Assembly (NCBI GenBank): GCA_030828405.1
Contig: JAURCP010000015.1
Location: 1 to 34,391 of the forward strand
Origin: Thermoplasmatota archaeon
GTDB taxonomy: Archaea; Thermoplasmatota; Poseidoniia; Poseidoniales; Thalassarchaeaceae
DNA: 34,391 bases
Reading direction: 5' to 3'
Part shown: piece after piece, positions 8,551-16,414 of the stretch
Numbering within the stretch: the first letter of the stretch is position 1
Layout: each line of letters opens with the position of its first letter
The notes under the pieces: model-generated
Databases searched by the model: none
What the model saw: the letters and a program-made list of their open reading frames with translations, nothing else
Told to the model about the DNA's origin: nothing
Translations under genes and position numbers: made by a program

Positions 8551-9309
8551 ATGAGTAAGCGCTGGTATCAAGAAAACCGTCGCGACCCTTGGAGAAGGCA
8601 AGCTAAATCTAAGGGATATAGAGCACGTTCTGCGTATAAATTGAAACAGATTCAAGAAAGGTTCGATATTATTAGAAAAGGAGATTATGTTCTAGACATT
8701 GGATGTCATCCTGGAGGATGGACACAGGTAGCTGTTGAAGAAGTGGGCGAAGATGGATATGTCATAGGTGTTGACTTATTGTCAACATCTCCCGTAGAAG
8801 GGGCTACAATTATAATTGGAGATATAACAAATCCCAAAACTGTGGAACAGATAAATCAAGAACTAGAAGGATATTTTCTAAACTGTGTCATTAGTGATAT
8901 CTCTCCAAGATTGACGGGACGTTACGATACAGACCAGGCAATCTCATTAGAATTATCCACGATGGTCCTAGATGCCGCGATGCCAATATTGAGTCCCGGA
9001 GGTTCTTTTGTAACAAAAATATTCCAAGGAGTCGGGATTGAGGGATTAATTGAAGCAGCTAAAATGAGATTTTCGAGTGTACAAAGATTCGCTCCAACGG
9101 CCTCTAGAAGTTCATCATCAGAAACTTACTTAGTATGTAGAAATAAATTACCTAAAATTAGAAAGGGAGCCGAAGGAAGAACTGCATATGAACATCTGAA
9201 AGATCATTTGAAATATCTTGATGTTGTTATCGATTACGAAGAAGAAAAAGACATTACTGATACAATAATTGGTTACAGGAAATATACAGGTCGGAAAAAT
9301 GAGGAATAG
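8551..9309 (+). CDS. rlmE: RlmE/FtsJ-type 2'-O-ribose RNA methyltransferase
   Basis: SAM-dependent 2'-O-ribose methyltransferase of the FtsJ/RrmJ family, expected to modify 23S rRNA or tRNA. The full K-D-K-E catalytic set is visible: Lys30 in SAYKL, Asp116 in SDISP, Lys156 in FVTKIFQG and Glu191 in SSSETYLVC. The SAM-binding motif is LDIGCHPGGWTQ (48-59). The core ends near 200, and about 50 extra residues with a mixed-charge character follow; they do not look like a classical TRAM domain. Divergent from the secreted thioredoxin-fold gene, with a TATA-like TTTACTTCATAACTAAG about 25-35 nt upstream of the ATG, so the message may have a very short leader. Confidence 0.92.
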   Translation: MSKRWYQENRRDPWRRQAKSKGYRARSAYKLKQIQERFDIIRKGDYVLDIGCHPGGWTQVAVEEVGEDGYVIGVDLLSTSPVEGATIIIGDITNPKTVEQINQELEGYFLNCVISDISPRLTGRYDTDQAISLELSTMVLDAAMPILSPGGSFVTKIFQGVGIEGLIEAAKMRFSSVQRFAPTASRSSSSETYLVCRNKLPKIRKGAEGRTAYEHLKDHLKYLDVVIDYEEEKDITDTIIGYRKYTGRKNEE

Positions 9310-9345
9310 TGTGTTTTAACACTTCAAGGTAATTGAAAAAAACAT

Positions 9346-9391
9346 TTACTTATATAATCAATAGCATCCGTTAAAACCAGAGGAACTTGAA
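9346..9391 (+). promoter_or_regulatory. Rhodopsin promoter and ribosome-binding site
   Basis: A canonical-looking archaeal TATA element (TTACTTATATAATC, 9347-9360) lies about 35-40 nt before the rhodopsin ATG at 9392. Transcription would start near 9380-9385. AGAGGAA at about 9380-9385 is a possible Shine-Dalgarno 7-8 nt from the ATG, though it might fall at or before the transcript start, in which case translation would be nearly leaderless. Confidence 0.55.
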
Positions 9392-10243
9392 ATGAATAGT
9401 AAGTTATCTAAATTTAGCCCAAGAACGAATGCCATAATTGCAGGTGCAACAATGTTAGCATTGATGATTACACAAAATGTTTCTGCTGCAACAATAGATC
9501 CGGAAACATACTATGCAGGAGATGCATTAGGAAGAGCTACTTTCTTCATGTTCTTCATAGGATATATTTCAATGGGTGCGGCTTTTGTTTTCTTCATGAG
9601 TGAAAGAAACAATGTTGCTCCAGAATACAGAACAACAATGACAATTTCTGCATTGATTGTTGGTATTGCGGCTTTCCACTACTACTATATGCGTGGAGTC
9701 TACATCGATACTGGCGCAGTTAGCACAGACTACAGATACATGGACTGGATTATTACTGTACCACTAATGGCTCTAAAATTCCCTTCACTAGTTGGAAAGG
9801 ATGCTATTACAGACAACAAAGTACTAGGTCTAGGATTCACAGGAGTCTGTTTCGTAGGTGCAATCATCATGATTGCATTTGGTTACCTTGGAGAAATTGG
9901 AGAAATTGATGCATGGGCTGGATTAATCCTTGGTGGAGTAGGTTGGGCTATGATTATGGTAGCAACTGGTCTTCCATTCGGTCTATACGACGGTAAGGGA
10001 GTAGATAACAGCAAAATCAAAGATGAATTAGTATGGAGTGCTAATGCTCTAAGAACATTCATTCTAGTCGGATGGATTATCTATCCTATTGGCTACTTAG
10101 TAGGTACAGACATAGTAGATTCTGGCTCTGACGGCAAAGAAATTATGGCTATATTATACAATATTGCTGACATGGTTAACAAGATCGGTTTCGGTGTTGT
10201 AGCATGGATGGGTGCTAAGAAAGCATCCGCAATGATGTCTTAA
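9392..10243 (+). CDS. Proteorhodopsin-type light-driven ion pump with DTK motif
   Basis: Seven-helix retinal protein, expected to pump protons outward in light. Aligned by eye to proteorhodopsin: His96 (PR His75), Arg115 (Arg94), Asp118 (proton acceptor Asp97), Thr122 (Thr101), Asp260 (Asp227) and Schiff-base Lys264 (Lys231) in IADMVNKIGFG. The PR proton donor Glu108 is replaced by Lys129, giving a DTK triad instead of DTE. The spectral-tuning position (PR 105) is Met126, predicting green absorption. Residues 1-33 look like a cleavable signal peptide ending in VSAA. It is monocistronic, with its own TATA box and a 15-bp hairpin behind it. Codons such as GGA, GCA and CTA dominate and no frameshift is seen. 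No retinal-synthesis gene (blh or crt) is in the window. Confidence 0.96.
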   Translation: MNSKLSKFSPRTNAIIAGATMLALMITQNVSAATIDPETYYAGDALGRATFFMFFIGYISMGAAFVFFMSERNNVAPEYRTTMTISALIVGIAAFHYYYMRGVYIDTGAVSTDYRYMDWIITVPLMALKFPSLVGKDAITDNKVLGLGFTGVCFVGAIIMIAFGYLGEIGEIDAWAGLILGGVGWAMIMVATGLPFGLYDGKGVDNSKIKDELVWSANALRTFILVGWIIYPIGYLVGTDIVDSGSDGKEIMAILYNIADMVNKIGFGVVAWMGAKKASAMMS

Positions 10244-10275
10244 ATCAAGAGCAAATATAGACAGATAAACGTAAA

Positions 10276-10308
10276 GGAAGGGCTGGGGATTTAATCCTCA
10301 GCCTTTCC
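10276..10308. terminator. Strong hairpin between rhodopsin and cupin genes (bidirectional terminator)
   Basis: Near-perfect inverted repeat: a 15-nt arm (10276-10290), a TTA loop and a 15-nt arm (10294-10308), with all positions paired if two G-U pairs are allowed. It lies 32 nt after the rhodopsin stop and 16 nt before the stop of the convergent cupin gene, so it can end both transcripts or protect the rhodopsin mRNA 3' end. It is GC-rich in an AT-rich genome and is followed by CTAAACTTAATT rather than a pure T-run. Confidence 0.7.
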
Positions 10309-10324
10309 CTAAACTTAATTCAGC

Positions 10325-10777
10325 TCATTCAGAACTTCTATCATAAGGTATAATGTTCTGCCATTCAGAAGCATCTGATCTCGAAACAATTGCTTCAACC
10401 CAATCTGTATCTGAGCAATTAAAAACTTCATGAGGCAAGCCCGGCTCAATGTAGAACATATCACCAGCACTATGAGTAACAGAATTATGACATCCAGGTC
10501 CAAACTCATGTCTTACGCTACCCTTTAGAAGAAATACCATTACATCAAAATCAACATGAATGTGGGCTTTAGCAATACCTCCGGGTGGAATAAATGCTTT
10601 ATTCATAGATAGTTTAGTTGCTGGAGTATTTTTACCAGATAAACCAGCACCATATTGAATATTGTTCCAACCCCTTACTTTGTGAACCTCCCTTAGACCA
10701 TGTATTCCACCAGCATCTTCGACATATTTGCTGAGGTCGCTTTGTTCGCCTTCCAAAATTAATTCATCTTCGCCCAT
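10325..10777 (-). CDS. Cupin-domain protein
   Basis: Single-domain cupin of 150 residues with a small beta-barrel that usually binds a metal. Cupin motif 1 is seen as AHIHVDFDVMVFLLKG with the two His ligands of HxH, and the usual Glu ligand position is not obviously conserved. Motif 2 is GDMFYIEPGLPHEVFN with the third His ligand. The N-terminal 45 residues contain a GGIHGLREVHK segment without known meaning. ATG 10777 is used; a GTG at 10792 would add 5 residues. No Shine-Dalgarno is evident, so initiation may be leaderless. It converges on the rhodopsin gene. Function unknown; such cupins act as dioxygenases, isomerases or sugar/auxin-type binding proteins. Confidence 0.8.
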   Translation of the reverse strand: MGEDELILEGEQSDLSKYVEDAGGIHGLREVHKVRGWNNIQYGAGLSGKNTPATKLSMNKAFIPPGGIAKAHIHVDFDVMVFLLKGSVRHEFGPGCHNSVTHSAGDMFYIEPGLPHEVFNCSDTDWVEAIVSRSDASEWQNIIPYDRSSE

Positions 10778-10875
10778 TTTATCACTAAACACTGGGACGA
10801 GATTTTACTTACAAAATATCCGTATAGATGGCAATAATGGCTATTGGGCTAGATATTCTATTCTATCTCTTCAAT

Positions 10876-10901
10876 CAAGCCTAAAAAGGGGTGGTGGCTC
10901 G
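10876..10901 (+). promoter_or_regulatory. G-rich leader motif upstream of zinc-ribbon/aEF-1 beta genes
   Basis: The segment starting CAAGCCTAAAAAGGGG and ending GGCTCG lies in the 5' region of the small zinc-ribbon gene. A similar segment is found on the minus strand at 13069-13096 before rpo11. It could be a leader structure or operator shared by translation/transcription genes, or coincidence. A possible TATA element (GATATTCTATTC) lies just upstream at about 10853-10864. Confidence 0.25.
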
Positions 10902-10924
10902 CCCGACCTATCCGAGGGACAGAA

Positions 10925-11092
10925 ATGGGAAGTAGAGCAGAAGTTTGCACATCATCAGGAGTGCCTCTAGTGGATAATAAAAGTACAGCGTTTCCGTGCC
11001 CAGAATGTGGTACATCAATAGGTAGAAGCGCACAGTGCAGAACACAAGCAGTCCCTTACATATGCCCAACTTGTGGTTTCCAGGGTCCTTGA
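10925..11092 (+). CDS. Small archaeal zinc-ribbon protein (HVO_2753-like), 55 residues
   Basis: A 55-residue protein with four zinc-ligand pairs: Cys8 with SSG, CPEC (25-28), Cys38 in AQCR, and CPTC (47-50), ending in the family's GFQGP. This is the pattern of the conserved archaeal two-zinc-finger mini-protein (HVO_2753 family, formerly DUF1610-like), which is characteristically encoded directly upstream of aEF-1 beta, exactly as here. AGGGACAG just upstream of the ATG may serve as the ribosome-binding site. Its stop lies 15 nt before the aEF-1 beta start, so the two form an operon. The family is linked to translation or RNA by its gene neighbourhood, but its molecular role here is inferred only. 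Confidence 0.88.
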   Translation: MGSRAEVCTSSGVPLVDNKSTAFPCPECGTSIGRSAQCRTQAVPYICPTCGFQGP

Positions 11093-11107
11093 ATTGAGGT
11101 GTTAATT

Positions 11108-11374
11108 ATGGGTCATGTCGTTGTAAAATATAAGGTAACTATAAACAATCCAGAAGATGGTACTCCAGATTACCAATCTATTGCAGATGTAATCGATTCT
11201 TTTGATGAAGTACAAGCAGTAGAAATTAAACCTCTTGCATTTGGAATGATGTTTATTGAAGTCCAAGTAGTTCTAGGTGAAGGCGAAGGAATCGTAGATG
11301 AATTTGAAGAAAGAGTCAGAGCAATCAATCCCCTAGTTGGCCAGATAGAAGCTCTAGAAATGGGAAGACTTTGA
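11108..11374 (+). CDS. ef1b: Translation elongation factor aEF-1 beta
   Basis: Guanine-nucleotide exchange factor that recharges aEF-1 alpha with GTP during elongation. The 88 residues form the EF1-GNE ferredoxin-like domain: the opening GHVVVKYKVT strand, the DYQSIADVIDSF helix, and AVEIKPLAFGMMFIEVQVV corresponding to the conserved exchange-loop region. Length matches archaeal aEF-1 beta (about 88-90). ATG 11108 is chosen over GTG 11099 because GAGGTG lies 6-7 nt upstream and MGHV is the normal N-terminus. It follows the zinc-ribbon gene and converges on truD with 16 nt between the coding ends. Confidence 0.92.
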   Translation: MGHVVVKYKVTINNPEDGTPDYQSIADVIDSFDEVQAVEIKPLAFGMMFIEVQVVLGEGEGIVDEFEERVRAINPLVGQIEALEMGRL

Positions 11375-11390
11375 ATAATTCTAACATTAA

Positions 11391-12788
11391 TCAATAGTGA
11401 TCTAAAGGAGAACGCATTAGTTCTCTCATCAATACTGTTGCATAAGTCCCTGGTGGCAGAATAAATTTCATTCTCATGCTACAACCCTCTGGAGTCCATA
11501 AATCATTTTCTTTAGGGCCTTCTTCCCACCTTTTCGAAATTGAAGATTCATGAATTTCAGGGACTTCTTCAATTGAAAAATCTCTGAACATGACTGACAA
11601 TGGCCTCCTTGTACCGTTAGTAGAAAGACGTGGGATTGCGGATACCTTCCAGTCAATTGAATCTAAACTAGTTTTTTCAAGTGCTTTTTTCTCTACTTCA
11701 CCTGGAACTCCTGTAGCAATTGGTGCATCATTGCCTGGTAGAGGGCCTGTTACAGCTAAACGACCTAATCTACAATTCCTACGACATCTTTCTAAATTTG
11801 TATCGCTCACTTCAGACATTTTTCCTACATCAATTCTACCACTTGGTTGAACTGGAGCCACTAAGTCACCTATTTCTGGTTCGACAATGCCAATATTTGA
11901 TTTAAGTCTACCAGCTAATGAATGGTTAAATGCTAATGATTGAAGAGAATGAACTGTAAGTAGTTGTAATGAAGGAGGGAGAGTTTTGTATGCCTTAACC
12001 CAATTTTCAGGTTGTTTCTGTAAACTCTCTAACATATTTCTTTCAAACCCTAAATGTTTAGGAATAATTTCAAGACACTTTTCAGGATTTCCTGTTTCTC
12101 TCCACATTTCTCTAAAAAGTTCAGTTTCTTCACCGTCATTTAATCCTTTCATACCAAGATATAGATTGACTGCTTCGTGGAAATTTTCTGACACAACAGC
12201 ACGTCCGACTTCTGGAGTTACGGGTCTAGTAGAACCAAATCGTTGAGGCCCTATCCAATTGGGAAAAACATTCTCACCAAGTTTCTCTGACATCTTAGAA
12301 ACTAATTCTAATACCCTCCTCATGGCCTCTTTACCATCCATAGGATCGCCATTCTCATAGCAACAACCCCTAACAGTTATTGAAAAACGATTACCATCAT
12401 GATCAGACATGCCAATTTTCTGATGTGTTCGACCTAAAATTTCTATTGTTGTATCTGGAATAACTACTGATTCAACTTTTTTCCTTGGAGCATCAATAAC
12501 TAGAAGTTGCGTAGTAATCGCTCTCTTATCTTTTAAGCCAGATGCAAAAATACGATTTCTATTTATTCCACATGCTCTTGAAAGCCTCTTAAGAAAACGA
12601 TTTGTTTCCCAGTTTACTAGTGTGACCCTGGCTACTGTAAAACGACCTTTAGGGTCCAGTGCAGGTATAGGAGATACTTCTTCAACTCTGAAATCTTCTA
12701 CTCTAACCTTTAAAATTCCTCCAATCCCAAGACCTTCGACGGCTCCAGAACCAAAACCAAGGTATTCTTCAATGGACTTATTATCCAT
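11391..12788 (-). CDS. truD: tRNA pseudouridine synthase D
   Basis: Isomerises uridine to pseudouridine in tRNA (position 13 in characterised TruD enzymes). The TruD signature GLKDKRAITTQ carries the catalytic Asp (Asp87 counted from this start). NWIGPQRFGS supplies the family's F/I-G-x-QRFG motif, and the C-terminal PPGTYATVLMRELMR is typical. An insertion domain between is present, giving 465 residues, the usual archaeal/eukaryotic size. The alternative TTG at 12797 would lie immediately after the rpo11 stop; ATG 12788 is preferred. It is transcribed after rpo11, 10 nt apart, so co-transcription of an RNA polymerase subunit and a tRNA-modifying enzyme is likely. Confidence 0.93.
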   Translation of the reverse strand: MDNKSIEEYLGFGSGAVEGLGIGGILKVRVEDFRVEEVSPIPALDPKGRFTVARVTLVNWETNRFLKRLSRACGINRNRIFASGLKDKRAITTQLLVIDAPRKKVESVVIPDTTIEILGRTHQKIGMSDHDGNRFSITVRGCCYENGDPMDGKEAMRRVLELVSKMSEKLGENVFPNWIGPQRFGSTRPVTPEVGRAVVSENFHEAVNLYLGMKGLNDGEETELFREMWRETGNPEKCLEIIPKHLGFERNMLESLQKQPENWVKAYKTLPPSLQLLTVHSLQSLAFNHSLAGRLKSNIGIVEPEIGDLVAPVQPSGRIDVGKMSEVSDTNLERCRRNCRLGRLAVTGPLPGNDAPIATGVPGEVEKKALEKTSLDSIDWKVSAIPRLSTNGTRRPLSVMFRDFSIEEVPEIHESSISKRWEEGPKENDLWTPEGCSMRMKFILPPGTYATVLMRELMRSPLDHY

Positions 12789-12798
12789 ATTCAACAAC

Positions 12799-13056
12799 TT
12801 ATAATTCTAAATTAGATAATTCTTTGTTAATATCTGAACAGAGGTCACGGAAGACTTTCTCTGCTTTCTTGCCTTTAACACAACGAACGTACAGTTCAGG
12901 CTCATCTAAATCTGGATGTTTTTGGAAGTAATTTGCATAATCTACATCTTTGCTATCATTAAGCCGTGAACGGAAAAGTTGTAAGGTAGAATGATTCTCT
13001 CCGATGATTCTTAGGCGAAGTTCGGTTCCTTCGTTTTTCAAGACTTTGATTGGCAT
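12799..13056 (-). CDS. rpo11: DNA-directed RNA polymerase subunit L (Rpo11)
   Basis: Small assembly-platform subunit of archaeal RNA polymerase, partner of Rpo3 (bacterial alpha/eukaryotic Rpb3-Rpb11 equivalent). The 85 residues show the family pattern: LKNEGTELRLRIIGENHSTL at the N-terminus, a DYANYFQKHPDLDEPELYVR strand-turn-strand and a C-terminal helix. The frame extends upstream to 13146, but the sequence before ATG 13056 is unlike the family and the start at MPIKVLKNEG matches other Rpo11 proteins. GAAAGG lies about 9 nt upstream of this ATG. First gene of the rpo11-truD pair, and its leader contains a G-rich hairpin-prone motif. Confidence 0.92.
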   Translation of the reverse strand: MPIKVLKNEGTELRLRIIGENHSTLQLFRSRLNDSKDVDYANYFQKHPDLDEPELYVRCVKGKKAEKVFRDLCSDINKELSNLEL

Positions 13057-13068
13057 AAGACAGCCTTT

Positions 13069-13096
13069 CGAGTGGCCCCCCCTTTTTGAGGGCTTG
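13069..13096 (-). promoter_or_regulatory. G-rich leader motif upstream of rpo11
   Basis: On the minus strand this reads CAAGCCCTCAAAAAGGGGG continuing to CCACTCG, 12 nt before the rpo11 ATG. GCCC and GGGC can pair around the A-run. It resembles the motif at 10876-10901 before the zinc-ribbon/aEF-1 beta operon in content, order and position. Regulatory role is speculative. Confidence 0.25.
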
Positions 13097-13164
13097 CCTT
13101 CGAATGCTGGCGCTTGAAGGGACAGAGAACGGTCTAAGTTTAACACCGATATTGATTCGGGTTA

Positions 13165-15723
13165 ATGATGGAGGGGGGCGAATCAAGAGAAGAAAGGTTC
13201 GCCGAAGTGTTTGGAAGATTAGCCCCGGCAATACTAATTATCAGCCTATTATTAACTGTTATAACAGCGTCAGTGCTTGTTCCCCTACCGGAATTCACAA
13301 CCGACCTTTCAGCATTCGCACCTGAGAATGAAGCAAAATCTGCGGAAGAAAGGATGAACCTAGTAATGGAGGATACGCCAAATAGAATTTATGTTCATGT
13401 CACACCAAATGAGGAAGGAGCTAATGTATTAGAAATCGGAGCATTGCAACAATTACATAATGATTTAGAAAGTATTGATGAGAAATTTGGTAACGGAATT
13501 ATATCTCATATCAATATTGCAAGTATTTTACAAAATATCCTTGAAGAAAGAGATAATCAAAGTAGGACTATACAGGATTTTAATGAATGGGATAATCTGA
13601 TATTAGCAATAATAAATGATGATGAAGAATGTACAGATGCAATAGGGAACGACCAAGCAATAGCTTCGGCAACATTTGCTAAAGATGCTTTATTAAATAC
13701 TAATTTTGATTACATTCATGTTTGTGATTGGATTGTTACCAAAGAAGGTTCTTCTACGCCTATTTCATCTAGTACCATGTGGGTAATAGAAATTGATGGA
13801 TCTTTAGATTCCAAGGAAAGGCAGAACCTTGCAAAAAGTATCAGAGAAGTCCTAACAGAAAATATAACTTCAGATTCAAGCACTGTATTGAATTATGGGG
13901 TCATATCTGATGATCTAATCAGTAATGACATTAATGACACCACTTTAGATAATTTTACTTGGTTGTTGATGCTAGCAATTATTGTTGTAGTATTTGTTTT
14001 AGCAGTAGTTTTCCGTTCAGCATTAATGATTGCTGCGCCTTTACTAGGACTTACTGCAGCATTGGTTTGGACGTATGGGACTATTACCTTGCTAGGAAGG
14101 CCTTTTTCCATACTTGAAGTCGCAGTGGCTCCGGTGGTTTTTGGTCTGGGAATTGACTACGCAATCCACCTTCAAAGAGGATACGAAGAAGCTCGTAAAC
14201 ATTCTAACTCTGCTGCTCATGCATGGGTAAGGGCATTCTCAATATTGAGAGTCGCTTTAACACTAGCAGTGGTAACTACAGTATCTGCTTTCCTTGCAAG
14301 TTCATTATCTCCACTACCTCCCTTACGAACCTTTGGCATAACTTTAGCATTAGGCGTAGTATGTGCTTTTATTGCAAGTACAGTTACAGTAGGGGCTTTA
14401 CACGTAGTTGTTGAGAAAACAACTGGAGTAAAGAAAAGAAAGCCTATTGATTTGTCTAAATTTGCTGATTTAGCAACAAATTTCCAAAAAAGAAATACTG
14501 CTAGAATTTTACTTGTTGTCGTTTTATTAACAACTAGTTCAGTATTCTTAGCAGGAACTAAACTTGAAACTAGTTTTGAACTGACTGATTTCCTTTCTGA
14601 TGAAGATATGCCAATAATGGAAGTTAGGGGGGATATGTACGAATCTTATGATGCTGCGGCTTGGAAGTCTGTGACAATACTTATTGAACCAACTGAGGGT
14701 AAAGATTCTTTATCTGGAGAAAGAGATATGCTCCGAGGACTTGACATGTTAGATCTTAGAATTTCTACTATTTCAGGAGTTGTTATTCCAACAAATACTG
14801 ATTCACAACGTCCATCATATGATGGATTATATCCAATTCTCAGAGATGCAATAGAAGCAGATTCTAGTTTTGGTGAAACTTTCCATTTAGGGATTTATGA
14901 TGGTAGATTAGATGTGGGAGATGGTTTTGTTGAAGGAGATTTGTCTGCAGCAGTCCATTCACTATTACTTAATGAATCAATTGGGGAACCATTGAGAGGA
15001 CAGTCTTGGAGTGAAAGAACATCGATGTATGTCGCTCTTACGGATGATAATAATAGCATCAAATATCTAAAAATTAGAATAGATGTTATCGCAGAAACAA
15101 GTGAACAAACTTCAGTATTAGCAGTGGAATTTGAAAAACAAGCAGAATGGATTGAAGATTCAGGATATATAGATGCAGATGCTCACATCGGAGGAGATGT
15201 GATGATGATTCACAGTATTTTTTCAGGGCTAGTTGTCTCACAAGTTGAATCGACGGGCTGGAGTTTACTAGTTTCAATACTAGTATTATTTATCTTAACT
15301 AGAAGATTAGGTCAATCACTGGTAGTAATTTTGCCGGTTGGAATTAGTGGTTCTTGGGTTGTTGGTTCGATGGCAATCCTTGGGTTAAATTGGAATGTAT
15401 TAACCATAATGATTACAGCACTAACTGTTGGATTAGGAATTGATTATTCCATACATGTTTGGAGAAGTTTTGAAAGTAATCGAAGATCAGGCCATGGGGT
15501 GTGGGAATCTATGAAAATTATGTACCAAACTACTGGGACTGCACTCATCATGTCTGCTGGCACTACAATATGCGGATTTTTAGTGTTAAAATTGTCTCCT
15601 ATACCTGTGATACAAGATTTTGGAATTGTTAGCTCAATTTCCGTTGCATTTTCTCTAATCTTAGCATTGTTTGTTCTACCAGGATTATTAGCGGCTGAAG
15701 TCACAACTTCCAGTGAAAACTAG
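13165..15723 (+). CDS. RND/MMPL-family membrane transporter (852 residues)
   Basis: Second RND-superfamily protein in the window, shorter and simpler than the one at 2136-5204. It shows the duplicated plan. TM1 (about 20-42) and an extracytoplasmic domain come first, then a bundle containing GLGIDYAIHLQRGYEEA. TM7, a second extracytoplasmic domain and a second bundle with VGLGIDYSIHVWRSFE follow. Both GxGxDY elements keep the acidic residue used for proton coupling. The HVTPNEEG region and a lack of paired cysteines distinguish it from the larger exporter. Start is ATG-ATG at 13165/13168. It is divergent from rpo11 and its stop overlaps the DUF2240 gene stop by 3-4 nt on the opposite strand. 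Family certain, cargo unknown. Confidence 0.82.
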   Translation: MMEGGESREERFAEVFGRLAPAILIISLLLTVITASVLVPLPEFTTDLSAFAPENEAKSAEERMNLVMEDTPNRIYVHVTPNEEGANVLEIGALQQLHNDLESIDEKFGNGIISHINIASILQNILEERDNQSRTIQDFNEWDNLILAIINDDEECTDAIGNDQAIASATFAKDALLNTNFDYIHVCDWIVTKEGSSTPISSSTMWVIEIDGSLDSKERQNLAKSIREVLTENITSDSSTVLNYGVISDDLISNDINDTTLDNFTWLLMLAIIVVVFVLAVVFRSALMIAAPLLGLTAALVWTYGTITLLGRPFSILEVAVAPVVFGLGIDYAIHLQRGYEEARKHSNSAAHAWVRAFSILRVALTLAVVTTVSAFLASSLSPLPPLRTFGITLALGVVCAFIASTVTVGALHVVVEKTTGVKKRKPIDLSKFADLATNFQKRNTARILLVVVLLTTSSVFLAGTKLETSFELTDFLSDEDMPIMEVRGDMYESYDAAAWKSVTILIEPTEGKDSLSGERDMLRGLDMLDLRISTISGVVIPTNTDSQRPSYDGLYPILRDAIEADSSFGETFHLGIYDGRLDVGDGFVEGDLSAAVHSLLLNESIGEPLRGQSWSERTSMYVALTDDNNSIKYLKIRIDVIAETSEQTSVLAVEFEKQAEWIEDSGYIDADAHIGGDVMMIHSIFSGLVVSQVESTGWSLLVSILVLFILTRRLGQSLVVILPVGISGSWVVGSMAILGLNWNVLTIMITALTVGLGIDYSIHVWRSFESNRRSGHGVWESMKIMYQTTGTALIMSAGTTICGFLVLKLSPIPVIQDFGIVSSISVAFSLILALFVLPGLLAAEVTTSSEN

Positions 15724-16304
15724 GCCGGCTCTATTAGAGAAGAAACTTCAACCATATCTAGGCCCTGTTCTCTAGCAACAAGAGCGAGGGCCATCCATAG
15801 AGTCACTGGCCCTAATGAACGCCTTTTTCTTTGAGCTCTTCGTACAACTTCTCTATTATCTATCTCTGATTTCTTGGCTATGAACCTAATTAAAGTTGGG
15901 ATATTGCTCTCTGAACGGTCTGGAGGGTGTTTTTCGGAAGAAAAAGTCTTTTCAGATTGGACTACGTTAACAATAATTTCAGATTTGGCCTCTGCCTTGA
16001 CGATAGCAGAGGGAACTGATTCAGAAACAAAGATTGGGGGGGAGGAAATTATTCTTAACATTGGTTGCCACCCAAGGCTAGGTGAACTCTGTTTATCAAG
16101 ATAAACAGGAGAAACTAAATTATTTTCCGAGACTAGCCAACCTGACTTTATTAATTTTTTAATTACTAAAGAAGCTTCTTCAGGCATCATCCATTGAAGT
16201 TCTAGAGACCAAAGTCTTTCTAGATCAGAAATGCTTAGTTCGGTTTGCTCGGAGAAACTCACAAAAATTAACTTTTGAACCTCATTAATGGATTCTTCAG
16301 ACAT
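15720..16304 (-). CDS. DUF2240-family archaeal protein
   Basis: Archaeal protein of unknown function; 194 residues. The N-terminal part follows the DUF2240 pattern: a winged-helix-like SISDLERLWSLELQWMMPEE, then LVIKKLIKSGWL and a LGWQPML strand. The C-terminal part has IRFIAKKSEIDNREVVRRAQ and a LGPVTLWMALALVAREQGLD helix, like the second half of the family. The middle (about 95-135) is a charged, Ser-rich linker. No enzymatic motif is seen; a nucleic-acid-binding regulatory or scaffold role is possible but unproven. The gene converges on the MMPL transporter, sharing overlapping stop codons, and is divergent from the HEAT-repeat operon across about 110 nt. Confidence 0.7.
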   Translation of the reverse strand: MSEESINEVQKLIFVSFSEQTELSISDLERLWSLELQWMMPEEASLVIKKLIKSGWLVSENNLVSPVYLDKQSSPSLGWQPMLRIISSPPIFVSESVPSAIVKAEAKSEIIVNVVQSEKTFSSEKHPPDRSESNIPTLIRFIAKKSEIDNREVVRRAQRKRRSLGPVTLWMALALVAREQGLDMVEVSSLIEPA

Positions 16305-16414
16305 ATTAACAGACTTCTGAGTGTGCTATATCTCTTGATTGTTTTCTAATATATTCCTGAACAGATGAACCTTTAGTTGAATAGTGAAGGTCGCTTCCGG
16401 CGCTATTGAAATAT

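Noticed and set aside
9392-10243. Sodium- or chloride-pumping rhodopsin
   Set aside because: The triad is D-T-K, not the NDQ of sodium pumps or the NTQ/TSA of chloride pumps.
10728-10970. Plus-strand 80-codon frame across the cupin start and zinc-ribbon leader
   Set aside because: It overlaps two real genes in other frames and has no protein-like pattern.
13057-13146. N-terminal extension of Rpo11
   Set aside because: The extra 30 residues are unlike the family, and the internal ATG matches the normal start.
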